From assembly GCF_904849725.1 (NCBI RefSeq), contig NC_058524.1:512662263-512726262 (forward strand): a stretch of 64,000 nt of DNA. The letters are read 5' to 3'. The position numbers and the translations under genes were made by a program. The DNA is from Hordeum vulgare subsp. vulgare. Taxonomy: Eukaryota > Streptophyta > Magnoliopsida > Poales > Poaceae. The notes under the pieces were generated by a model. The model was given only the letters and a program-made list of their open reading frames with translations, did not search any database and had not been told where the DNA came from. Of this stretch, positions 12,116-21,955 are shown in pieces (within the stretch, counting starts at the first letter, position 1; every line of letters starts with the position of its first letter).

Positions 12116-13990
12116 ACTCCCCCAAGCTTAAAACCTTGCTTGTCCTCAAGCAACTCAGTTGACAAACTGAGAGAGAAAGAAAAACTTTGACAAACTCTTC
12201 TTGATCTTGTTGTTTGCAACTATGTCTAACTCATAACCAGAATTTTAGCAACATCACAAGTTAACCACATAAGCAAATGACACAAAGGTCTCACGGTAAA
12301 CTAATATCAATGGCATAATCAGCTAACGAGCAAATAATAATAAGTTTCAAATACCAACACTTCAATCAAAACAAGCATGAAGCAATATGAATAGGTGGTA
12401 TCTCGCTAGCTCTTTCTGAGACCGCAAAACATAAATGCAGAGCATTTTCAAAGATCAAGGGCTGACTAAACATTGTAATTCATAGCAACGAAGATCCAGT
12501 CATAGTCATACTCAATATCAATCAAAAGCAAAGCATAAAAATGACAGAGGTGCTCTCTAATTGGTGCTTATATAAGAGGAGGATGACTCAACACGAAAAT
12601 AAATAGACAGGCCCTTCGCAGAGGGAAGCATTGATTTGCACAGGTGCCAAAGCTCAAGCTTTGAAAACAGAGATAATAATTTTGGGTGGCATGCTTTCAT
12701 TGTCAACGCAATGACCAAGAGTTCTCAATATCTTCCATGCTACTCATGCTATAGGTGGTTCCCAAACTAAAAACTAAAGTTCTAAATCCCCCACCACCAA
12801 TCAATCACACTCCACGGCTAGCCGAATCCTCGGGTACCGTCCATACTAACATCAATCCGGGGGGAGTCTTGTTTTACAGTTATGTTTTTGATTTAAGCAT
12901 GGAACTGGGCATTCCAAATACCGGCCCCTTTCTCGTGAATGACTGTGAATAAACACATGTCGAGGATAACACTCCTAGCATGGAAGATACGAATAGCCCT
13001 CTGTCACCACATGAGCGGTTCGGGCCTGCAAAACAGATTATTTCTTTAAGGTTTAGAGAATGGCACATGCAAATTTACTTGGAACGGCAGGTAGATACCG
13101 CAAATAGGTAGGTATGGTGGACTCTCATGGAAAAACTTTTGGGTTTATGGAAGTGGATGCACAAGCAGTATTCCGCTTAGTACAAGTGAAGGCTAGCAAA
13201 ATACTCGGAAGCGACCAACTAGAGAGCGACAACAGTCATCAAGATGCAATGAGTTTGACTAACATTGAATGCAAGCATGAACAGGATATAAGTCACCATG
13301 AACACGAACATCATAGAGGCTATGTTGGTTTTGTTTCAACTACATGCATGAACATGCGCCAGGTCAACCCACTTGAAACATTCAAAGGAGAATACCATCC
13401 TATCATACTACATCATAGTCATCTCAAAATCTATGTTGGCATTCAGTACAAAACATTATAAGCTCCTAGCTAAATAAGCATGGCATCAGAAACTATGATA
13501 TCTAAGTTGTCATTGCAAACATGGTTCTCTCACAACAAAGATAAATCTGGGTCGACAAGCTAGTCATATTTACAAAAAAAAATAGATAGAGTTCATACCA
13601 GCTTTTTAGTCTCAGTCACTTCATCATATATCATCATTGTTGCCTTTCATTTGCACGATCGAACAATGCGATCAATAATAAGCGCATTGGACTAAGCTGA
13701 ATCTGCAGGCAAACACAAAGGAGAAGACAAAGTAATATGGCTCTTTGAAAGCTAAACAGGTAAGCATGCAAGAACCAATAAACATTGTAACCTATATCTT
13801 CTACCTTGACACAAAGAAAAAGAAAACTATTTACACGGGAAAGCTCCCAACAAGCAAAAGAAGAAAGAAAAATCTGTTTGGGTTTTCTCAAAAGGACACA
13901 AAACAAGAAAACAAGAAAATGAAAGTAAACTAGCATGGATAATACAGTGGCAAAGTGTAAACACCGACTAACAAAGTGAAAGCATAAGCA
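12116..13990 (-). other. N2 non-coding 3' region and polypurine tract
   Basis: No credible ORF. Next to the LTR the minus strand reads AAGCTTGGGGGAGT, the polypurine tract. The block CTTCGCAGAGGGAAGCA (near 12612) and its surroundings recur in N4 (near 50050) and F6 (near 58890), showing a shared 3' untranslated region between Athila-type families. Two overlapping low-complexity ORFs near 13630-14026 lack any recognised motif. Confidence 0.65.
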
Positions 13991-14051
13991 TGAATATAAA
14001 GTCGGTGAGAACACGTACTCCCCCAAGCTTAGGCTTTTGGCCTAGCTTGGT

Positions 14052-15074
14052 CTACTCCCATGGATGATCCTGGCGAAACCCAAAGTCATAATGGGTGTTA
14101 TACGGGAGTGCTGCAGCCACTACCTGAATAGCTGCCTCACGAAGTCGAGCAGCCGTCGCCTCCCTCTCATACTCCTCTGCCTCTCCTATGGTTATGTAGT
14201 ATCTTCGTTTAACCTGAAAGTCAAAGAAAGCAGGAGCAGGAAGGGTAATATGGAAAACACGCTGCCGGTTAAATATCAAGCGGTATAGGAGGGATCCATG
14301 ATCTCTCTCAAGGAACTGGTAGCATGTTAGAGCGACACGATCAAGGTAGGTTGTACGGGGAGGAGGGTCTTCTGGACGGATGGATACTCCAAGAAAATTT
14401 GCTAAGCGTGTAGCATAAACTCCACCAAAGAAATCCCCCTCACTGGCATTTTTATTCAGCCTCCTTTCTATTATAGCTCCCATATTGAAGCTCCTGTCAC
14501 CTGTTACTGCGCTCTTAAGGATACTAAGGTCGAAAGCGCATAAGTGACAATGTGCACCCTTGCCGTTAATGCACCTACCTATGAAGAGGGCAAGGTAGTG
14601 CAAGGCAGGGAAATGGATGCTTCCTATGGTGGCTTGCGTGATATCTCTGGTTTCTCCAACAGTTATACTGGAGACAAAGTCTCTGACCGAAGACTTAGGA
14701 GGATCATTAACACTACCCCAATCGGGTATCTTGTAGATCCTATTGAAATCCTCCAGATCCACGGTATAGGATTTATCGTACAGATCGAACAGTCTGGAGG
14801 AGTCACGGCCAGCTAAAAATTTAAATCTACGCACGAAAGAGGGAGTGAGCATAGCATACTATTCACATTTATCTGAGAGGAATTCTTCTAACCCGGCATT
14901 GCGGACAAGTGTATCAAACTCATCCTTGAAACCTGCTTCGATCATGAACTCATCGGAAGGCCATTCACATGGTTGTACCGGTGCGTCCCTTAGTTGAAAA
15001 GGTTCGGGCTCCCAAAAGGAGAGACGAGGACCCTTCTTACTTGAGAAACCACCATGAAACTTCCTCCCAAACAT
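14052..15074 (-). pseudogene. N2 ORF2: Athila-associated protein of unknown function, one nonsense change
   Basis: The first real ATG on the minus strand is at 15074 (MFGRKFHGGF). The frame stops at TAG 14859-14861 and then continues in the same frame to 14052, giving about 340 residues in all. The stop stands where related Triticeae transposon proteins, as I remember them, have Gln, so it looks like a CAG-to-TAG transition. Visible conserved parts are VRRFKFLAGRDSSRLFDLYD, ITQATIGSIHFPALHYLALF and RLANFLGVSIRPED. I see no signal peptide, membrane segment or enzyme motif. It resembles a protein often encoded by Triticeae Athila-type elements downstream of gag. It is not a convincing envelope. 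An LTR-like block lies upstream at 15430-15700. Confidence 0.7.
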
Positions 15075-15429
15075 AATTTCCTTTTGCTGAAATTTTTTGA
15101 AGTTCAAGAGAAAAGTGAATAAAGACCCACCACACCTTGTAGCAACTACTCCTACTAGTGTCTAGAGACCGTATCACACGCTAAAACTACTTGGGACCAG
15201 CTAAAATCAACCTTTCTAGCTCAAGAACAGGGTCACCAAGGTATCAAGAATTCACGAAGGATAAAGCACTAGAGCAAAAACTAATTGGACCAATGGAGGA
15301 GTCACTTACCAAGGAGTAATTTCCCCCACAATGGTTCGGAGAATGGTGCTTTGAGTAAGGAGATCGAAACTCACAGACAAATGAGCAAGAACACGGGTTT
15401 GAGCTGCGAAACAATTTTTTCTGGAGGTG

Positions 15430-15700
15430 GAAGAAGAGGCTGAGAGCTGGAATGAGTGGAGTGGGTGCTTGTGGGCCCCACAAGCTTACACCCCGCCACC
15501 AGGGGGTAGGTGGCGGTGGCAGGGCTTGTGGCCCACTGTTCAGGCCCCCAGGCCAGCTCTCAGGCCCAGAAATTTTCAAAAATTCCAGAAAAAATCATAC
15601 TTAATTTTCAAGACCATCGAAGAACTTTTATTTTCGAGGTATTTTCCTCCGGGACGCTAAAACAGAAAACAGGAAAAACTAAACTAATTCTATCAGTTTT
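15430..15700 (-). promoter_or_regulatory. N2 internal LTR-like hairpin block upstream of ORF2
   Basis: Arms CCACAAGC (15478-15485) and GCTTGTGG (15524-15531) enclose CGCCACC (15494-15500) and GGTGGCG (15509-15515), the same nested design as the LTR block at 11824-11879. Flanks also correspond: ATTTTTTCTG and GAGCTGG on one side, and AAAATTTTCAAAAATTCCAG-like sequence on the other. Where the LTR has TATAGAGCTGG this copy has TGAGAGCTGG, so the TATA is lost. It sits between the Gag-protease stop (15862) and ORF2. Confidence 0.6.
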
Positions 15701-15861
15701 CTTCTAAGCAACAGAAAAGGAAAACTTAAAACAGAGGTATGTGACTCTTTGATTCATCCGTTTCATGGTCATCGAAAGAAATCCATCAATGGGTTTGATC
15801 AAGTCCTTATGACAAAACCTTCTCGAATCGCAAGAGAGAACGGAGAATTTTCTAATAGCCA

Positions 15862-18750
15862 CTAAGTCACCTCAATGGGGATATGTATCTCCCCAACAAG
15901 CAAATCATACTTCATCTTGACACGAGGAATAGGGCATTCAAAGCTCCAAATGAGAATCGATGAAGTCTTTTCGATAGCATTGATGCAATGTACTAGATAT
16001 CGTTTCTTCGGAAAGTGCACTGTGTGCTCATTACCGTTGACATGGAAAGTGACATTGCCTTTGTTGCAATCTATAACAGCCCCTGCAGTGTTTAAAAAGG
16101 GTCTTCCGAGAATGATAGCCATGGCATCGTCCTCGGGAATATCAAAGATAACAAAGTATGTTAAGATTGTGGTGTTAGCAACCACAACAGGCACATCCTC
16201 GCAAATGCCGATAGGGAAAGCAGTTGATTTGTCGACCATTTGTAGAGAAATTTGAGTGGGTGTCAACTTATCCAACTCAAGTCTACGATAAAGAGAGAGT
16301 GGCATAACACTAACACTGGCTCCAAGGTCACATAAGGCAGTTCTTACATAGTTTCCTTTAATGGAGCAAGGTATAGTGGGCACTCCGGGATCACCAAGTT
16401 TCTTAGGAGTTCCACCATTGAAAGTGTAATTGGCAAGCATGGTGAAGATCTCAAGATCTGGTATCTTCCGTTTATTAGTCACGATATCTTTCATGTACTT
16501 GGCATACGGAGACATCTTGAGCATATCAGTTAACCGCATCTGCAGAAAGACGGGTCTTATCATCTCAACGAAGCGCTCAAAATCCTCATCATCCTTTTTC
16601 TTGGATGGCTTAGGAGTAAAGGGCACAGGTCTCTGAACCCATCGCTCTCTTTCTTTACCATGCTTCCTAGCAGTGAAGTCATTCTTGTCATATCTCTTAG
16701 GTTGTGGATTACCAGGATTAACCATAGGTTCAATCTCCACATCCTCGTCATGGCTAGGTTGAGCATTATTATGAACATCACTGTCCATATTATCACCAGG
16801 TTCATGTTCATCACCTGATTGTGTTTCTGCATCAGACACAGAAATATCATTAGGTTCTTCAGGTGTGACAGTATTTGGTGAATTGGCGTGCATGTTTCTA
16901 TCATCCTTCTTCTTCTCCTTAGGATGACTAGGTGTATCAGCATTGATTCCTTGAGAATCTTGATCAATTTTCTTAGGATGACCTTCAGGATACAAAGGTT
17001 CTTGAGTCATTTTGCCTCCTCTAGTAATGACTCTAACAGAGTTGTCATTTAATTCATTGAGCAGGTCATTCTGAGCTTTAAGTACTTGTTCTACCTGAGT
17101 AGTAATCATAGAGGCATGTTTACTCAGAAGCTTTAGATCATTGACATTTCTGTCTACACAAGCACTTAAATGGATAAGCATACGAGTACTTTGTTCCAAA
17201 TGTCTGCTAACATAATCATTGAAACTCTGTTGTTTTGCAACAAAGTCATCAAATTCATCAAAGCATAGGCTAGCAGGTTTATCAAAACGAATATCGCTCT
17301 CATCAAACCTACGCAGAGAATTCACTTCTACTACCTGTATCAGGTTATCAAGACCATGGATCTCTTCGATAGGTGGTAGATTTTTGACTTCTTCAGATCT
17401 AATGCCTTTCTCTTGCATAGATTTCTTTGCTTCTTGCATATCGTCGGGACTGAGGAATAGAATACCTCTTTTCTTAGGAGTTGTCTTAGAAGGTGGTTTG
17501 GGAATAGTCCAAGCATTATCGTTGATCAAGAGGTTATTCAGTAGGGTCTCAGCTTGTTCTACAGTTTGTTCCCTAAAAACACAACCGGCACAACTATCTA
17601 GGTGGTCTCTAGAGGCATCGGTAAGTCCGTTATAGAGGATATCAAGTATCTGGTTCTTCTTAAGAGGGTGATCAGGCAAAGCATTTTGTAGCTGGACGAG
17701 CCTCCCCCAAGCTTGTGGAAGACTCTCTTCTTGGAGTTGAGCAAAGTTGTATATTTCCTGCAAGGCAGCTTGCTTCTTATGGGCAGGGAAATATTTCTCA
17801 CAGAAGTAATAGACCATCTCCTGGGGACTACGCACACATCCAGGAGCAAGAGAGGTGAACCAGGCTTTAGCGTCATCCTTTAGAGAGAAAGGAAACAGCT
17901 TAAGGATATAGTAGTGGCGGATCTTCTCCTCATTAGTGAAAAGGTTGGCTATTTCAGATAGTTTGGCAAGATGGGCTATGACCATCTTAGACTCATAACC
18001 GTGAAAAGGATCAGATTCGACTAGAGATATTATCTCAGGGTCGACAGAGAATTCATAATCCTTATCGGTGAGAAAGATAGGCGAAGTGGCACATTTCGGG
18101 TCATTTTTCATCCTAGCTTCCCGAGATTTTTTCTTCCACTTGAGAAGTAATTTCTCAGCGTCATAGGCATCCTTACATGCAAGAAAATCCTCAACTATCT
18201 CTCCCTCCATAATGTAACCCTGAGGTATATCACGCAATTCATATCTAGGAGAGCTAGATCTAGCAGGAGCAAAAGCAGGTTCTATCTCAATAGTATCGGC
18301 AGTTTCAGAAGCATCACGAGCATTGGCAGTAACTCTAGCAATATGAGAATCATGGAATACTCCTAGTGGAACATCACGCAAAGTAGTATCTCTAGCAGTA
18401 TCAAGCATAGCATCATCAGGCATAGCATCTCTAGCATCATCAGGCAAAGCAGTATCAAGCATAGCATGTCTAGCAGTATCAGGCATAGTATCAAGCATAG
18501 TATCATCAGGCATAATATCAAGCATAGCATCTCTAGAAGTATCAGGCATAGTATCAAGCTTAGCATCTCTAGCAGTAGTATCACAAGCATCATCAAGCAC
18601 AGGCGACATATCAAGATTTCTAGCAGGAGGTGATGTCGCAAACTTACTCATAATTGAAAGTGAATCAAGTGCAGATCTAGATGGCAATTCCTTACCTCCC
18701 CTCATAGTTGAGGGCAAGACTTTGGTCTTCGAATCCTTCAGATTCTTCAT
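15862..18750 (-). CDS. N2 Gag-aspartic protease polyprotein, intact
   Basis: A single open frame of 962 codons starts at ATG 18750, about 75 bp inside the primer site. Residues 50-120 are a degenerate repeat rich in Asp, Met, Ala and Leu (LDTMPDTARDAML-like). The Gag domain is at about 225-400, with FPFSLKDDAKAWF near 287 and EKYFPAHKKQAALQE after it; it would form the capsid-like particle. A charged Ser/Pro/Asp-rich linker follows. A retropepsin domain at about 780-920 has the active site LCDLGASVSVMP near 806 and ILGRPF near 880, as in Athila proteases. I see no CCHC zinc knuckle. No stop or frameshift is present, in contrast to every other large ORF here. Reverse transcriptase and integrase are absent downstream. 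Confidence 0.92.
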   Translation of the reverse strand: MKNLKDSKTKVLPSTMRGGKELPSRSALDSLSIMSKFATSPPARNLDMSPVLDDACDTTARDAKLDTMPDTSRDAMLDIMPDDTMLDTMPDTARHAMLDTALPDDARDAMPDDAMLDTARDTTLRDVPLGVFHDSHIARVTANARDASETADTIEIEPAFAPARSSSPRYELRDIPQGYIMEGEIVEDFLACKDAYDAEKLLLKWKKKSREARMKNDPKCATSPIFLTDKDYEFSVDPEIISLVESDPFHGYESKMVIAHLAKLSEIANLFTNEEKIRHYYILKLFPFSLKDDAKAWFTSLAPGCVRSPQEMVYYFCEKYFPAHKKQAALQEIYNFAQLQEESLPQAWGRLVQLQNALPDHPLKKNQILDILYNGLTDASRDHLDSCAGCVFREQTVEQAETLLNNLLINDNAWTIPKPPSKTTPKKRGILFLSPDDMQEAKKSMQEKGIRSEEVKNLPPIEEIHGLDNLIQVVEVNSLRRFDESDIRFDKPASLCFDEFDDFVAKQQSFNDYVSRHLEQSTRMLIHLSACVDRNVNDLKLLSKHASMITTQVEQVLKAQNDLLNELNDNSVRVITRGGKMTQEPLYPEGHPKKIDQDSQGINADTPSHPKEKKKDDRNMHANSPNTVTPEEPNDISVSDAETQSGDEHEPGDNMDSDVHNNAQPSHDEDVEIEPMVNPGNPQPKRYDKNDFTARKHGKERERWVQRPVPFTPKPSKKKDDEDFERFVEMIRPVFLQMRLTDMLKMSPYAKYMKDIVTNKRKIPDLEIFTMLANYTFNGGTPKKLGDPGVPTIPCSIKGNYVRTALCDLGASVSVMPLSLYRRLELDKLTPTQISLQMVDKSTAFPIGICEDVPVVVANTTILTYFVIFDIPEDDAMAIILGRPFLNTAGAVIDCNKGNVTFHVNGNEHTVHFPKKRYLVHCINAIEKTSSILIWSFECPIPRVKMKYDLLVGEIHIPIEVT

Positions 18751-18801
18751 AGTGATCAGCAGATATAAATCCCAAGTAACTCAGAGAATATACCAATACC
18801 T

Positions 18802-18827
18802 CCCAGGCAACGGCGCCAGAAAAATGC
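18802..18827 (-). other. N2 primer binding site
   Basis: Immediately after the 5' LTR end, the minus strand reads GCATTTTTC then TGGCGCCGTTGCCTGGGAG. TGGCGCCGTTGCC is the tRNA-Asp-type primer site known for Athila elements. Confidence 0.8.
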
Positions 18828-20538
18828 TGATTGCAATCTCTGGCGATGGCTAGACGAATGCGGATGACAACAGACCTTCCCCGACAACGACACCAGAAGA
18901 ATGCTGCTAGCACTCCCCGGCAAAGGAACTAGAAGAATGTTGTTGATGGCCCACCAGCGCGTGGGTTCGCAGGAGTTTTCGAGGGTAGAGTATTCGACCC
19001 AAATTTGTTGATCGCCACACAGGAGGTGAGAGAATACTCTCGAGTATTAGCAGCTGAATTTGTCAAATTCAACCACACATGAAAGATTAGTATCTGCAAG
19101 CACAGTAGTAACAGCAAAGTAATATGATAACAACGGTGTCAGAAACGATCTGTTGACGGCAGACTATTCCTAACGATTGTATCAATGGCGCCAAGTTGTC
19201 GCGTTGACGTAAATTGTCGGTTCCCGTGAACGTCCAGCGTACCAAGATTGTAACAGGTAGCAGCAGTGTAACGAGCAATAGCAGTGGCAAGGAACAGCAG
19301 TAGTGACAGCAGTAGCAAGTAGCAACAGTAGCAAGCGACAGTAATAGCAACAGTAGCAGCAGCAGCAGAGCAAGACAAGTAACAACAGTAGCAACAGTAG
19401 TAGCAGCAGAGCAAGACAAGTAACAGCAGTAGCAACAGTAGTAGCAGCAGTAGTACAAACTCGTAGGCAATGGGTCGGTGATTTTTTTTGGATGATATTC
19501 ATCATGCAACAGCTATAACACGGAGAGATATGTGGCTAGCTCCCGTTCATCAATGTGATGTAGGCATGCATTCCGTGTGTCGTCATACGTGCTTAGGGAA
19601 AAGAACTTGCATGACATCTATTGTCCATCCCTCCCGTGGCAGTGGGGTCCAAAAGGAAACAACGGGATATTAGGGTTCTCCTTTTAATAAAGAACCGAAC
19701 CAACGCATTAGAACTTGGTGAACACGTGAACTCCTCAAACTATGGTCATCACCGGTAGTGGTTCCGGTTATTGTCACTCCGGGGTTGCCGGATCATAACA
19801 CATAATAGGTAACTACAACTTGCAAGATCGGATCTAAAACACACATATATTGGTGACAACATTAAGCATTAAGCATGGCAAATTAGTAGCAACATCAATC
19901 TCAGAACATAGTGGATACTAGGGATCAATCCCCATCAAAACTAACTCGATTACATGATAGATCTCATCCTACTCATCACCGCCCAGCGAGCCTACGAATA
20001 GATTACTCACGAATGATGAAGAGCTTCATGGAATTGGAGAGGGAAGAAGGTTGATGATGATGATGGCGACGATTTCTCCTCTCCGGAGCCCAAGACGGAC
20101 TCCAGATCTGCCCTCCAGATGAAGAATAGGTGGTGGCGGCGCCTTCGTATCGAAAACGCGACGAAAACTTCTCTTTTTTTATTTTTTCTGCGACGAAAGG
20201 GATCTTATAGAGCTGGAGTACGAGGGCGGCAGAGCCGTGTGGGCCCCACAAGCCTGCCCACCGCCACCAGTCGGGGGTGGTGGCGGAGCCAGGGCTTGTG
20301 GCCCACTGGCCCACCCCCTGAGGTGGAACTTGGTGCAGATATTTTTGATATTTTCCAAAACTGCTCCCCATAAATTTTTAGGACGTTTGGAGAACTTTTA
20401 TTTCTGCACAAAAATAACACCAAGGCAATTCTGCTGAAAACAACGTCAGTCCAGGTTAGTTGCATTCAAATCATGCAAATTATAGTCCAAAACAAGGTGA
20501 AAAGAGTTTGGAAAAGTAGATACGATGGAGATGTATCA
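18828..20538 (-). repeat. N2 right LTR (5' LTR in element orientation)
   Basis: Pairs with 10379-12115 over its length. It lacks about 50 bp present near 11400-11450 of the other copy and has scattered substitutions. The minus-strand TATA is at 20206-20209. Confidence 0.92.
20203..20301 (-). promoter_or_regulatory. N2 right LTR hairpin-TATA promoter block
   Basis: Arms CCACAAGCC (20246-20254) and GGCTTGTGG (20293-20301) with inner GCCACCA / TGGTGGC. The TATA box (minus) follows 36 bp after the arm. This is the 5' LTR, so it is the copy positioned to drive N2 transcription. Confidence 0.7.
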
Positions 20539-21955
20539 ATAGTCTTTGAAAAGCTTCAACCTGTAGCCCCCAATGGTCGGGTCATCTTCTTGAAGATGAG
20601 CCGGGTCTTGCTTAATAAATGGAAAAGTTTCAACATGTAGCCCTCAAGGGCCGGGTCATCTTCTTGATGATGAGCCGGGTCTCGATTAATAGTCTTTGAA
20701 AAGCTTCAACCTGTAGCCCCCAAGGGTCGGGTCATGTTCTTGAAGATGAGCCGGGTCTTGCTTAAGAAACTGAAAAGCTTCAACTTGTAGCCCCCAAGGG
20801 CCAGGTCATCTTCTTGAAGATGAGATGGGTCTTGCTTAAGAAATTGAAACTTATCTTTCCTTTAGAAAAGCAAATACATTAGCCCCCAAGTGTTGAGTGT
20901 ATTTCTTGCAATATGCTTGAGACTTGACTGTCCGCCTTTCAACGCAACCAAATACTATTAAGGTCACTGATCCTTCCTGCTTGATTTGGTAGGAGACTAT
21001 CACTCAAAATGACGCATCCCTAAGCGGGATGAGGAAAAGAATGGGATGCCAGCAAGACGCCAGGGCCGTAGCAGAGGAAAAACTTCAAGCTACAATGGCA
21101 AAACTTGAACAGTTCAGGGCTGAATATCTTAGCTATAAGGAGTCAACCGTAGTGGAAAAAGCCGCCCTTGTAAAACAAGCAGAGAAGGCCGAGGGTCAAG
21201 TGACACAAGCCACGGCAGAATTGACTGTTCTGCGTCGACATATCTCCCAAATGACCAATGCTATCTTTGGTAAGTCCTTCATAAAATATGTTATCACTTT
21301 TGTAAAGGACGCAAGGTGCTCGGCGACTTATGCTTCACTTGTTTCTTTATAGGCCCTCGATCCGCCAATCTTCAAGATGATTCGGTTTTGAAGCTAAAGG
21401 CAATATACACTCTGACGGAGCAACTTTATGCGGGCAGCTAGCTGACCATCAAGGTCGTCTAGGGGACAAAGACCGAATGAAGTACATCAAGGATATGATG
21501 CGGCGGCTCTCAACCATTCCTCAGCACATAGCCGAAATAAGGAAATTATCCGCGCAAAAGGGCGTGATGGCAGCCATGAGCGAGTCAATAGTTTCTGCAC
21601 CTGAACTTAAGCCGGATGAAATAGCCAACGGCTTCCCTGAATACAAGGATGACGGCTCAGAATTCACGCAGGAAGACTACGCGCAATGCGTAAGGATGTT
21701 TGCCCTGCGGCAAGCCGCCTTGCTGATACCCTTGATGTGCTGAAGTACGAGGCGACCTATGATGACGATGGGAAGCGTGTGGCGATTCCCAGTTTCGCAT
21801 CGTTGGACTTAACACCTCAGTGTCGTAAGCCTCTTTTTGCCTCTGACGCTGACCCGTCAACCATCTTGACGGAAGAAGCTGAATTTCACGCCTTAATCAA
21901 TTGCACCTGGGATGTGGACAACTTCGAGATCCAAGACCGTGAAACCTCAGCATAG

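Larger units (their letters stand above)
10379..20538 (-). mobile_element. N2: Athila-like gypsy element with gag-protease only, nested in T0
   Basis: Two LTRs (10379-12115 and 18828-20538) are flanked by a perfect TSD ATAGT (10374-10378 and 20539-20543). On the minus strand the order is LTR, primer site with TGGCGCCGTTGCC (tRNA-Asp type, typical of Athila), Gag-protease ORF, an internal LTR-like block, a second ORF with one stop, a long non-coding 3' region, purine tract and LTR. There is no reverse transcriptase, RNase H or integrase, so it must have moved using another element's enzymes. The intact 962-codon ORF and similar LTRs point to a fairly young insertion. Confidence 0.92.
10246..20850 (+). 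repeat. Six ~75-bp tandem repeats in the T0 antisense-ORF intron, split by N2
   Basis: Units start at TAGCCCCCAAGGGCCGGGTC-like words at 10246, 10323, 20564, 20638, 20714 and 20788. Each holds GAAGATGAGCCGGGTCTTG and most end in GAAAAGCTTCAACCTG. Spacing is 74-77 bp once N2 is removed. N2 sits inside the second unit, with its ATAGT duplication taken from the repeat. The array lies between a donor at 10216 and the coiled-coil exon near 20993, so it is intronic for the antisense ORF. Confidence 0.85.
8356..21955 (+). pseudogene. T0 antisense spliced ORF (PF04195-like plus coiled coil), split by N2
   Basis: The true ATG is at 8356. The N-terminal part (MSKPSKCDWLPSDID) resembles grass putative gypsy-type transposon proteins. 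A frameshift lies near 8530-8560, with further stops around 8640. Introns fit GT-AG well: 9235-9314, 9459-9525, 9775-9847, 9913-9986, one starting at 10216 that contains the 75-bp repeats and N2, and 21270-21352. Exon 20993-21269 encodes a long coiled coil (AEEKLQATMAKLEQFRAEYL). The last exon, 21353-21955, holds the conserved end (LKAIYTLTEQLY, DEIANGFPEYKDDGS, PSTILTEEAEFHALI), with frameshifts near 21440 and 21700, and stops at TAG 21953-21955. It is antisense to T0 gag-pol, as described for Tat-lineage elements. No catalytic residues are recognised and the function is unknown. Confidence 0.7.

Noticed and set aside
14052..15074. Envelope-like protein in N2
   Set aside because: No signal peptide, membrane segment or furin-like site; it resembles the usual Athila-associated ORF of unknown function.
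10246..20850. CRISPR-like array from the regular 75-bp repeats
   Set aside because: Units are directly adjacent without unique spacers, diverge from each other, and the context is a plant retrotransposon intron.
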